Below, one piece after another: positions 8,556-19,400 of a stretch of 64,000 nt of DNA. The DNA comes from Fulvivirga marina (lineage in GTDB: Bacteria; Bacteroidota; Bacteroidia; Cytophagales; Cyclobacteriaceae). Position 1 is the stretch's first letter. Every line of letters starts with the position of its first letter. The DNA lies in NCBI RefSeq assembly GCF_016775155.1, contig NZ_JAEUGD010000067.1, positions 1 to 64,000 of the forward strand, in the 5' to 3' direction. The translations under genes were made by a program, and so were the position numbers. The notes under the pieces were generated by a model. It worked only from the letters and a program-made list of their open reading frames with translations. It was not told the DNA's origin and did no database searches.

Positions 8556-9728
8556 TTAATTTTTATTTTTTTCTTCCTCAATATACTGTTTAATCACCTT
8601 TAGTGTGTACTTAATGTGCTTTGATTTCGTAGTTGATCCAAAGCTTATCCTGATAGATTCCTGTGCAGCTTCATCTGTCAGCCCTATAGCTTTTAGTACA
8701 TGCGAGGGTTTGTTTGATGATGTGCTACACGCTGAACCAGCAGAAACTGCAATACCATGGTAATCAAGCATTTTCATCATTTCTCCACTACCTATACCTG
8801 GAAAAGTAAGATTAATGGTGTTTGTCAGACAGTGCTCCTCGGGGGAGTTAATGATGATATCGTTTTTTATTCCTTTCAACTCTTTAATAAACGTGTGCTT
8901 AAGAGACTCATTTTGCCTGGAAAATGTTACAAGCTTATTTACATGTTTACAAGCTTCTCCAAAACCCGCTATATTATGAATAGACTCAGTGCCTGCCCTC
9001 ATTCCTTCTTCCTGGTGTCCACCATGAATGTAAGGCTCTAAGGGACAACTAATTCTGGCATACCAGGCACCAATACCTTTAGGGCCGTAAAGTTTATGCG
9101 CTGAAAATGTTGCGTAGTCAACATCCAGATCTTTTACATCGATGGGGATTTTACCCAATGCCTGAACACAGTCAGAAAAGACCAATGCTCCTTTGGCTCT
9201 AGCCATCGCAGCTATCTTTTTCACATCCTGGATCGTGCCTATTTCGTTATTAGCAAGCATGCAACAAACCAGAGAGGTCTTATCATCGATCATAGCCTCC
9301 ATTTCTTCAAGCACTACACGGCCTGATTTGTCTACCGGGCAATATTGAACATCAATACCCTGAGTTTTCATATACTCCAGGGTATTCATTACTGAGGGAT
9401 GCTCAATAGGTGTGGAAATAACCTTGTTTTTCTCCGGGGAGAAATGATTACTCACTGTTTTCAGTATAGCATTATTAGATTCGGTAGCACAGCTGGCAAA
9501 ATAAACCTCGTGCGAATGGGCTCCAATAGCCGCCGCTACCTGCTCACGGGCTTTTTCAATGATCTGTGCCGACATTTTCCCCTTGGCATACCCCGATGAA
9601 GGGTTGCCCCAATAAGATTTCAACACCCGATTCATTACAGATCTTACAGGAGCTGCAATATGGGTTGTTGCGTTGTGATCGAAATAAACATTTCGTTTAC
9701 TCAATAACTGTTTTATCATAGCAATCAT
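8556..9728 (-). CDS. cysteine desulfurase (NifS/IscS type)
   Basis: This 390-residue group I cysteine desulfurase has YFDHNATT at residues 15-22, the PLP-stacking His110 (IEHPSV), SAHK with the PLP lysine Lys212, and the flexible loop SAGSACSTSS with the persulfide Cys334. It releases sulfur from cysteine and passes it on as persulfide. No IscU, ferredoxin or other iron-sulfur assembly gene is beside it, so it looks like a cluster-specific sulfur donor and not the housekeeping copy. It is packed 24 bp after the C_GCAxxG_C_C protein gene and 24 bp before the methyltransferase gene. Two possible start codons (residues 1 and 4) are equally plausible. Its presence beside a polyketide line suggests sulfur incorporation. 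Confidence 0.93.
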   Translation of the reverse strand: MIAMIKQLLSKRNVYFDHNATTHIAAPVRSVMNRVLKSYWGNPSSGYAKGKMSAQIIEKAREQVAAAIGAHSHEVYFASCATESNNAILKTVSNHFSPEKNKVISTPIEHPSVMNTLEYMKTQGIDVQYCPVDKSGRVVLEEMEAMIDDKTSLVCCMLANNEIGTIQDVKKIAAMARAKGALVFSDCVQALGKIPIDVKDLDVDYATFSAHKLYGPKGIGAWYARISCPLEPYIHGGHQEEGMRAGTESIHNIAGFGEACKHVNKLVTFSRQNESLKHTFIKELKGIKNDIIINSPEEHCLTNTINLTFPGIGSGEMMKMLDYHGIAVSAGSACSTSSNKPSHVLKAIGLTDEAAQESIRISFGSTTKSKHIKYTLKVIKQYIEEEKNKN

Positions 9729-9752
9729 ACTTTAATAAAAAACTAATATGAA

Positions 9753-10574
9753 TTATAGTGCGGCAAGTGCATCGATGATCTTCTTGCAACCACCATTCTT
9801 AATATAATCGGAGTGATCATCTATATCTTTAAATTCTTTGCCAGTGATCTTGCTGCACATTACTTCGGAGTCGGTCTGAACATAAAACGCCCTCAGCATT
9901 TTCTTTTGCTCCTGAGCGTCAAATGACGAAGCAGATTTACCAGGATTTTTCTTGAGCCAGTCAACCATTTTATACCAGATGGCAGCACTTAGCGCTCCAC
10001 ATTCCTTTCCACTGAGTCCAAGTCCCCCTGCATATCCGGCCACCATAAGCATCTCTTCTTCGGTCCCCCCCATTTTTCTAACTACTTCAGATGCACAGCT
10101 CACTGATCCTGGGCAGAACTTAACCGTATCATCAGACAACCCTTCATCTGCCGACTTGATAGCTTCAGGCGCCCATTTCCCGGCAAGTTTCATACAAGTA
10201 AAGGCTTTGCCTGTAAACAATACTTTGAGTGGAGCCAGCTTACCAGACAGATCCATATCAGTAATATCACGACAACTTATGGTATTGGTCCTTTTGGTAA
10301 AGGACTGCATCAAATGTTGGGTGGCAGTTATGGCCATGGCTACAGCAGTGCCCGTATCTTCATTTCTACGGTATGATTCTGCCCCGGCAGCCAGTACAGC
10401 ACCTCCAATAAGCCCGCATTGATATCCTCTGTTCAACAGACCTCCTGCAAAAGGTGATGCAGCTACCTCAGCCACTTCATTAGGCACACCATACTCTTCG
10501 TTCAGTAACGAACAGAACGCCGTACCGCAAGTTCCTCTGGATAATACTTTGAGACCATCTTTATAAGCTTTCAT
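9753..10574 (-). CDS. protein with two C_GCAxxG_C_C domains, function unknown
   Basis: I place the start at 10574 (273 residues) because the reading frame upstream of this ATG, open to 10673, has no family-like sequence. Two related halves are visible. Half one has Cys16, Cys21, Cys53 (YQCGLIGGA), Cys101 and Cys127. Half two has Cys154, Cys160, Cys192 (KECGALSAA), Cys240 and Cys263. The regular spacing and the CG(A/L) core match the C_GCAxxG_C_C family, small cysteine-rich proteins thought to bind a redox cofactor or metal; their reaction is not known to me. No signal peptide or membrane segment is present. It follows PKS D and precedes the cysteine desulfurase by 24 bp, so it may carry sulfur or electrons for the tailoring step. 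Confidence 0.8.
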   Translation of the reverse strand: MKAYKDGLKVLSRGTCGTAFCSLLNEEYGVPNEVAEVAASPFAGGLLNRGYQCGLIGGAVLAAGAESYRRNEDTGTAVAMAITATQHLMQSFTKRTNTISCRDITDMDLSGKLAPLKVLFTGKAFTCMKLAGKWAPEAIKSADEGLSDDTVKFCPGSVSCASEVVRKMGGTEEEMLMVAGYAGGLGLSGKECGALSAAIWYKMVDWLKKNPGKSASSFDAQEQKKMLRAFYVQTDSEVMCSKITGKEFKDIDDHSDYIKNGGCKKIIDALAAL

Positions 10575-10765
10575 AGTTGAAATTTTTAGTGTGTATTTAA
10601 TTAAGTATAGACCCACGACCCCCACTTCTACTTCGCGAAAGGACTGAATCGTGTTTTTGAAAGAATATATCATACGACAGTGCGGGCACTATTATGGGCC
10701 ATGCCTACACTGCCATAAATTTTAATTTATGTTATCATTTTTAAGTATTTTATCATATTCTCCGT
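10575..10765. other. 191-bp intergenic region after PKS D
   Basis: This spacer lies between the end of PKS D and the preferred start of the C_GCAxxG_C_C protein gene. The reading frame of that gene is open for 33 more codons into it, but they look non-coding. I see no clear terminator or promoter. Confidence 0.4.
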
Positions 10766-13490
10766 TTATATAACATCAGCCTCCATATACTGGTCACCCT
10801 GCACAGCGCTAACCTTGCCAAATGCCCTTACATAGAAGTTTTTAATACTCGCTAAAACGTCTCCTCCTTCATTGATGATTTTGATATTGAACTTTTTAAT
10901 ATCAGCCTGAGATCTACCCTCAGCCTCCACCTTTTCTACATAAGCATAACAGGTATGTGACAACGGACGGAATATTTCTATTTCGTCAATTGCGAACGGC
11001 ACATGTGGAACTGCTGACTCCATCTGACCGATCAATCCTGCTACAGTTTGTAAGGCTCCATCAACAATACAAGGGTGTAATATAAAACGATCAAAATCAG
11101 CTTTCAAATGATCTGCCAATTTTAGTTTAGACAATGCAAAAGATTCATTGACATAAAACTCATGCATAGTCCTGAATGCCAGGCCATAATCAAAGCCTAC
11201 CTGCTTAAATATATCATAATAATCAGAGCCATTCTGAGGGGCTGGACATTGAGCCTTCAGCGCCTGCACCGAAATATTCTCAGTATGTAACGAAGGACTC
11301 ATACTATTTTGGAAGAACAACTGACCTTCCGAATGCATTATTTTTTCATTCTCATCATCAAGAGAAGTAATTCTATATTCAATACCACTTCCATTAGGCT
11401 TTAACGATGTTTGAACAAACTGAGAGCCTGTTTTGAAACTTAACGGATGCGCCCAAACGATATCCCTGATCTTGCTTACTTTTTGCTCTCCTGCCAGGTT
11501 ACCGCATATGTTTGCAATCTCTATAAACCCTGAACCGGGGAAGAGTTTTTCTCCATTAACCTGGTGGTCTACAGCATAGAAGGCGCTATCCAACAGCATG
11601 GAGCTAAAGCTAATTTCCCTCAAAGTAGATGAGTTATATGAAACCAAAGGATGCAACTGAGCATTCGCAGGCTCTGGAGCTGCTTTCTTCTCCATTTGAT
11701 CCGTCACCCAGTATCTTTCTTTAGCAAACGGATAGGTTGGCACCGAAATTTTGCCTGGCTTATCCAGAGCATACAACGCTTCCCAGTCTACTTCAACGCC
11801 AGTTACCCACAATTGAGCCAGTTGCCCCAGCTCTCCTGTTTTGAAAAGGTTTTGAAGCTCTTCAGTTCTGTCAGGAGCTCTTCTCCTTCCCTGACGAGGA
11901 TCCGTTTTTCCCTGATAGATATACTCTGAGTCCTTCCGCTGCTTCCAGTCTTTTAATCGATCAAGGAGCTCTGTTCTGTCTGATGCTACAATAGCCAGTC
12001 GCTCAGGCATTGCCTCACGACCAATTTGCAAGGTAAACGACAGATCGGCCAAGCTTACATGTTTTTCATTTCCTGCAAAGGTGAGAAGTCTGTCAACATA
12101 TTCATTGAGTCTTTCTTCATTCTTTGCAGATAATGCAAACAGGTGAGGTCCTTTATCTTGATGTTTCTCCATGGATTTCGGTTTTTTATATTCCTCCAAT
12201 ATCAGACATGCATTCACCCCTCCAGCACCAAACGAATTGATGAGCGCTCTTCGCGGATAGCCGGGAGCAGGATTCCACGGAGTAAGTTGATGCTGTAGGT
12301 AGAAAGGCGACTCTTTGAACTCGATATTCGGATTCACCTCATCGGAATTAATGGTCGGTACTAGCTGTTGATGCTTCATTTGCAAGAGCACTTTGGCTAC
12401 ACCTGCTATGCCAGCAGCTGACTCAGGATGGCCTATATTGGCCTTAACAGATCCGACAGGAGCAAATTGTTTTTTCTTCGTCTGCTTTTGGAATGCGTTG
12501 GTCATGGCTACGATCTCAAGGCTGTCACCCAGCTGAGTTCCAGTGCCATGCCCTTCTATATAACTAATGGTTTCAGGATTAACATTAGCTTTGCGAAGCG
12601 TGTGCTCGATCAAATTAGCCTGAGCATTCGGATTAGGAGCAGAATATCCATTAGACCTTCCACTATGGTCATAGGCACTTCCCGTTACTACTGCGTAGAT
12701 CTGATCATTGTCTGCAATGGCTTTGCTAAGTGGCTTCAGCAACACCGATCCAACTCCTTCGCCTGGCACAAAACCATCATCACCTGCACCATAGCTAAAG
12801 CACTTTCCAGTACGGGAGATCATACGATTTTTACAGAATGAGTGATACTTTGATGGGTGCAAGTATAAATTCACACCTCCTGCTACGGCCACCTGACACT
12901 CTTGTTTCCTTAGACTCTCGCATGCCAGATGTATGGCCACAGAAGATGATGAACATGCAGTATCTACGGGCATGCTTGGTCCATTGAAGTCAAACAAATA
13001 GGATACGCGGTTCGCAATAGACCAAGGGTGCGCACTTGGCGTAGTATTTCCCTTGCTCCATTCTTCTGATGCTAATAGGTTATAAGTATTGGTAGTAACC
13101 CCCACAAAAACCCCCACATTGGCGCTTTTGGCTTTAGGGTGTCGCTTTTTAAGGCTGTCTTTGGTATACCCGGCATCTTCTATGGATGACCAGACTGATT
13201 GTAGGAATAGCCTTTCCTGAGGATCTATTATTTTGGCTTCATCCGGAGTAATATTAAAAAACTCAGGATCGAATTTATCTACATCATTAATAAAACCTCC
13301 CCATTTACAGTAAATTTTACCCTCCTTAGCCTTTTCAGGATCTTCATGATAATAAGCTTCACTGTCCCACCTGGTAGCAGGCACCACCTCAGTCAGGTCT
13401 TTACCATTCTTAAGGTTTTCCCAGTATTTATTTAGGTCTTCCGATTGCGGATAGCTTCCATGCACTCCAATAATGGCAATCGGTTCAGTA
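10766..13490 (-). other. module 11: KS-DH without KR or ACP (PKS D C terminus)
   Basis: KS 12190-13490 (Cys at 12953-12955; EGHGTGT and NIGH present) and DH 10790-11670 with DHQVNG and HPCIVD intact. The protein then ends. A separate KR-ACP protein or a following synthase would have to complete the module. Confidence 0.85.
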
Positions 13491-16400
13491 TCTTCATATT
13501 TATCTGTAGATGATACAGTCTCTCTGATCTCTACCTGACGATGCTCTACTACCTGTACTTTTTCTTCGTATCTGATGGTCTCCTGAACATCCTCTTCATC
13601 TACCTCTTGCTCTAAATTCAGGAAGCTGATCAGGGCCTCTCTTTCCTCCGCCACCATATAGGCTGCCAGTTCTTCTATCGTTGAATATTCGTAGAACAAA
13701 GTTTTAGGCAGAGCCCCAAGATCTCTCTCCAGGTTAGCATTGAGTTTGCTGATAACAATAGAATCGATACCGAAAGTTTCAAAACGCTCCACTGGATCAA
13801 TGCGCTCAGGATCAAGCTTGATTTCTTCACCAATCAGAGCCTTCAGATAACCTTCTGTCAGCTCGAGAAGCATTTGTGGATCTATGGTTCTGGCCTGGGC
13901 AGGCTTACTCTTCTCAACCTCTACGGTTCCCTGTCCCATATATGGCTTGATCCTCGAGGATAAACCATAAAGCGGAACACCCTGCGACAGATCAGAGATC
14001 AAGAACTCTTCGAAGTATTGGACACCCTGATTGACAGGTAAAGGACTAAGACCTGCCTGTTTTTCAATCATAGCAACCTCCTCGTCAGAGATGTGCATTC
14101 CACCTTCTTCCCAGTAAGTCCAGTTGATGGATAAGGTTTTACCTTTGCGCTTTTGCTCCCTTACCAGGGTTTCTCTGTTTTCTGCAAATGAATCCAGGAA
14201 GTGGTTACCATAGGCATAATCGCACTGTCCAACATTACCCATTACTCCAGCAATTGAAGAGAATAGGACAAATATGTCCAGATCTTCATCTCTTGTAGCA
14301 AGATCAAGGTTAATGGTTCCGTAAATTTTAGGTGCCAACACTTTATCCATCTCTTCTCTTGATTTCCTGAGAATAAATGAATCTATATTAACCCCTGCAC
14401 TATGGATCACTCCATTAACTTGTGAAAAGCGCGCTTTTGCAGATTTCACTACAGACTCCATATCTTCAAGACTGGAAGCATCTGCCTGTAGATAAAGTAT
14501 TTCTGTACCATACGCCTTGAGTCGATCAAGTTTTTTCTCTTGCGCTGCTTTAAGCTCAGAGCGTCCGAAAACAACCAGATTACACTGGTAATTTTTAACC
14601 AGATACTCGCTGAAAACGAGACCTAATCCTCCTAACCCACCGGATACAATATAAACGCCATTCTGCTTAAGCGGCAACCTGTCCTGGCTGCGTTCCACAC
14701 GAACAAACTGCGTCAATTCTCTGACGAATCTGGTATAGGCTTGTTTTTCGTCTCTGTATTTGTAGCGAATTTCATTTTTCTTCCAGTTTCCATCGTTAAA
14801 TTCATCAGAAACGATTCGAACTTTTTCTTCTGTTGTCACCCTGCCTTCATCACCTTGCTGAACCTCCACAATTTTACCATGGTAGTGAGGGTTCTCCAAA
14901 GCTAACGTTTTGAAAAAGCCTCCCAGTGCAGCATTCAGAGCCGCAGAGATGCCTGCATTATTGAAGACAGATAAAATCTTAAGAGGTACCTGATGCTTTT
15001 GTGCCATCAGTGCCTTACACAAATTAAATAAGGCAAAAACGCCAGAATTGAGCTGTTTTGTTATGTCATCTGCTTTATCAGAATTCTCAAGCGCCAAAGC
15101 TTGGTGAACAATTCGGTAAGGAAGTTGGCTTCTCGAAGCAAGAGTTTCTACCAATTGGCCAAAGTGTGCTTCATTCTGCGGATCAAGGGTAAATACCGTT
15201 GACTCTATTTCCTGATAGTTGTTTCCTGGCTTTACTAAAATCAGAGGGCTAGACTGTTTCTGTCCATTTTTCATGGCTTGGTATAGCTCATCCGTAGTAT
15301 CCAATACCAAAACAGAGCCACTCTCGGGAGTTTCTTCTTCTGTCGGACTCAGATTAAGCTCCACCCATTGAGGTTGATAGTGGAGCTTCCTCTTTTTCTC
15401 TTCTTCAGGCTGGTCATCCGTGTTGATCTCCTGTACGATGAATTGGTCAGTAGACAGGGAAAATGGCGGGGTCTTGATCCAATATCGCTCTTTGGCAAAC
15501 GGATACGTAGGAAGTGAAACCCGCTTGGGCTGAGTATGCTGATAAAGCAAAGACCAATCTATTTCTCCACCTGAAATCCAAAGCTTAGCCAGTTTTTCTA
15601 GGTTTCTGGCCTCCATAATCACTTTTAGGTAGGCCCTGCCTTCTTCTCCTTCCAACAAAGCGCTCGCATCAGATGACGCTTTTTTAATATTGCCATGATA
15701 AATTCCTTCCAGCTCACTTGCTGATTTTTTGGAATCTTTCTCCTGCTGTCCGGCTAGCCATCGTCCTAGTTTTTCTTCAAGCTCCTGAGTACTGCTGGCT
15801 ACTATTACCAGACGTTCATTCATTGGAGTTCTTCCTACTTGGGAGGTATAAACAATATCGGTCAGCGACGTGCCTTTATTATTACCCAGGAAGGTCAGCA
15901 TTTTTTCAGCATATTTCAAAAGTCCATTTTGATCCTTCGATGAAAGAACAAAGGCCTGAGGTAAGCTTTGGGGCGTCTCTCTATCCTGTAGACTTAAGTC
16001 ATTGTACTCTTCTATAATGAGGTGAGTATTAGAACCTCCTGCTCCAAAAGAGCTGATTCCGGCTCTTCTAGGATAGCCATCATTGCTGGTCCAATCAGTC
16101 AACTCCCGCTGCACGTAGAATGGCGAATCACTGAAATTGATGTTCGGATTCAATGTTTCTGCATGCAATGAGGGTACTAGTTGTTGATGTTTTAACTGGA
16201 GCAACACTTTGGTCACTGCTGCAATTCCTGCAGCTGATTCCAAGTGTCCAATATTTGACTTCACGGAACCTATCGGGCAAAATTGTTTTTTCTCGTTAGT
16301 ATCTCCGAAAGCTTTGTTCAACCCTGTAATTTCAATAGGGTCACCCAAAGCCGTACCTGTACCGTGAGTCTCAATGTAGCTTAAGGTAGAAGGATCAATT

Positions 16401-19400
16401 TTAGCCTTTTTCAGCGACTCGATGATCAAATCACCCTGCGCGTTAGGGTTAGGTACAGAGTAACCGTTGGTTTTTCCGCCATGATTGATCACGCTAGACT
16501 TAATAACTCCGTAGATATGATCACCATCTTCTATGGCTTTGTCCAGAGATTTAAGTAGTACGGCACCTACACCTTCACCGGCTACATACCCATCGCCACC
16601 ATCACCAAAACTTCTGCATCGTCCATCGCTGGCAGCAAAATTGCCTTGACTAAGGATCAGATACTTGTGAGGGTGTATCGACACATTGACCCCACCGGCA
16701 ATAGCAGCCTCTATATCACCTTTCCTTATTTCTTCGCAGGCCTGGTGTATGGCTGTAAGAGACGAAGAACACATGGTATCCATGGCAATGCTGGGTCCAT
16801 GTAAGTCTAAGAAATAGGACACCCTATTCGCTATTGAAGCATAGGACGAACCCGGCACAACAGCATTACCTGCCAACATGGCCTCTGCTCCGTAAAGCTG
16901 GTATTGACCATACATCACGCCAACGTAAACTCCAACTCGGCCCATAGCCGAAATGCCTTCTTTACTGTATCCGGCATCTTCAATAGTCTGCCAGGCTGCC
17001 TCTATAAAAAGACGTTCCTGCGGATCTATCAACTCTGCCTCTTTAGGAGATATGTTAAAAAACAAAGGATCGAATTTATCTACATCGGAAATAAATCCTC
17101 CCCATTTGCTATAGCTTTTTCCTGCCTGGTTACGCTTAGGATCAAAAAAGCGTTTGGTATCCCAACGATCCTCTGGAATTTCAGTAATACAGTCTTTTCC
17201 TTTTTTAAGATTTTCCCAAAACTCTTCTATGTTTTCCGACAGAGGGTACTTACCACTCAAACCAACAATGGCAACTTCCCTTCTCTGAGCTTGGGTTTCA
17301 TTGCTATAGAAACGGTTACCTGAACGGAGGGTGGATATCACCGGTTGCTTCTTAGCTGTAGCCTGAGGTGTTGTCTCCGGAGCAGGTGCTGGTGTGTTAC
17401 CTCCGACCTTCTCCAAAATGATCTGCGGATAGGATTTGGCAAGGAAACCGGCCAGGCTTTTTATAGTCTGATATTCGAAAAATAGTGTTTTAGAAAGAGA
17501 ACCGAAGGTTTCTTCAAGCATACTGGTCAATTTCATGGCCAGTATGGAATCAATACCGTAATTCTCCAAAGGTGCTTTAGGATCAAGTTCGTTGGCCGGA
17601 AGTTTAAGAACTCCGGCAAATTCCTTGCGCAAATAAGCTACTGTTTTGTCCAGTAGACTGTTTGCATCTGCCTGGGCAACCGGTGCAGACTCGGCACTGA
17701 TGGCACTTGGTTCTGGTGTGGCCTCTACATGACTGGCTTGATCAGGATGGAGGATGTTACGCATCTTCTTCAGATCACCTTCCATCACCAACATTTGGCC
17801 ACACGACGATGCCAGGCTACCATAAAATGCCCTTATACCTGACGAAGCCTGCAAAGGCTGAATGCCAGTAGCCTGTTCCAGCATTTCTATATTTTTCTGG
17901 TCAATACTCAAATGACCGTCTTTCCACAACGGCCAGTTGATAGAAAGTGTTTGCCCATGTCTTGCTTTTTGATCTGCCAGCTGGTTACGGTAAAAAGCAA
18001 ACTGATCCATAAATGCGTTAGCCGCAGCATAGTCTGCCTGCCCCACATTACCCATAGCGCCGGATAATGAGGAGAAAAGCACCATAAAATCAAGCTCAAT
18101 GTCTTTGCTGGCCTCGTCAAGGTTAAACGTACCAGTCACTTTAGGCGCCAGTACCTTGTTAACCTCCTCTTTGGTTTTCTTCAGGATAAAGCTATCTGAA
18201 ATCATTCCTGCACTATGGATGATTCCATTGAGCTGCTTGTTTTTCTTTTTGATTTCAGCTATAAGTGCCTTCACTTGATCCAGGTTATTGATATCAAGTT
18301 GCTTATATATCACCTGACTGGCATTTGCAGACAATTCAGTTAATACGGCCTGTTTTTCTTTAGTTAACTCAGAACGCCCGGTGAGTATTACCTTAGCTCC
18401 CTGGGTGTGCTGCAAAATCTCTCCGGCAAACAAAATTCCCAGAGCCCCCAAACCTCCGGTGATTAAATATACACCGTTGTCTTTAAGTACTGTTTTAGGG
18501 TCTGTTTCGCTTCCCAATATTTCATCCCATTGTAAAACATGAGCAGCCTCTGCTTCATATTTAATGAAAGACTCTTCCGGCCTTTGTTGCGCTTTTTGCA
18601 ACTGGCCCGCTAGAGCTTCTTCATGGATACCAGACTCAGTAAGTATGACCTGACCTATGAGTTTAGGATTTTCCTGAGTGGCAGTTTTGAGCAATCCTGA
18701 CAGTCCGGCAAAAAGTGCCTGTTCCTTATGGTTAGGCACAACAACCTGAACCAGTACTCTTCCTTCAGGTTTATCCTTAATAATCTTTTGTATATACTCG
18801 AAGCAAGCCACGACATACTCGTTGTAGCGTTCTGCTATATTTCCTTTAGGGGCAACGAGCTGCAAACAATTGCTGTTATCCATCCTGGATTTAAGCTCTG
18901 TTGCTTTTACACCTGATAGCTCACAAAGTATGATATGTTTTTGCTCAAATTTGGGTTCTACCGTTTCCGCTACCCTTTCAAATGGTGCCCATGTAGGCTT
19001 AGCCATTAGTGTACCTATACCTTTGCTCTGGACATCAACGCTAAGCTGTCTGGAAGACAGTCCTCTCATTTGAACACATACATTACCTTCCTGATCACAC
19101 AGATCAATATCCAGTCTTGTTATGGCATCTGTAGGCTCGCTTCCTTTAGCGTAACGAACCCATGCAAACATATTTTCGGTTGCCGGGGAAATGATGCGAA
19201 TGGTATCTAAAGCAAAAGGGACAGAGGGCTGTGAAGGAAGATCTTTAAGGTCTTCTAACAAGCCAAAAGCCGATTGCAACGCACTATCCATCAGGCTTGG
19301 ATGCAGCATGTAATCATGTTGATCTGACGCCACAGCTTTGGGCAACTTTAACTCTGCCAGCAACTGTCTTTCTCCCTGATAGAGCGCTTTGATCCCTTGG

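Noticed and set aside
9952-10422. Plus-strand open frame opposite the C_GCAxxG_C_C gene
   Set aside because: It is antisense to a conserved gene, with low-complexity translation and no homology that I recognise.
10575-10673. Upstream start at 10673 for the C_GCAxxG_C_C protein
   Set aside because: The 33 extra residues do not resemble the family and overlap a likely untranslated leader; the ATG at 10574 fits the domain start better.
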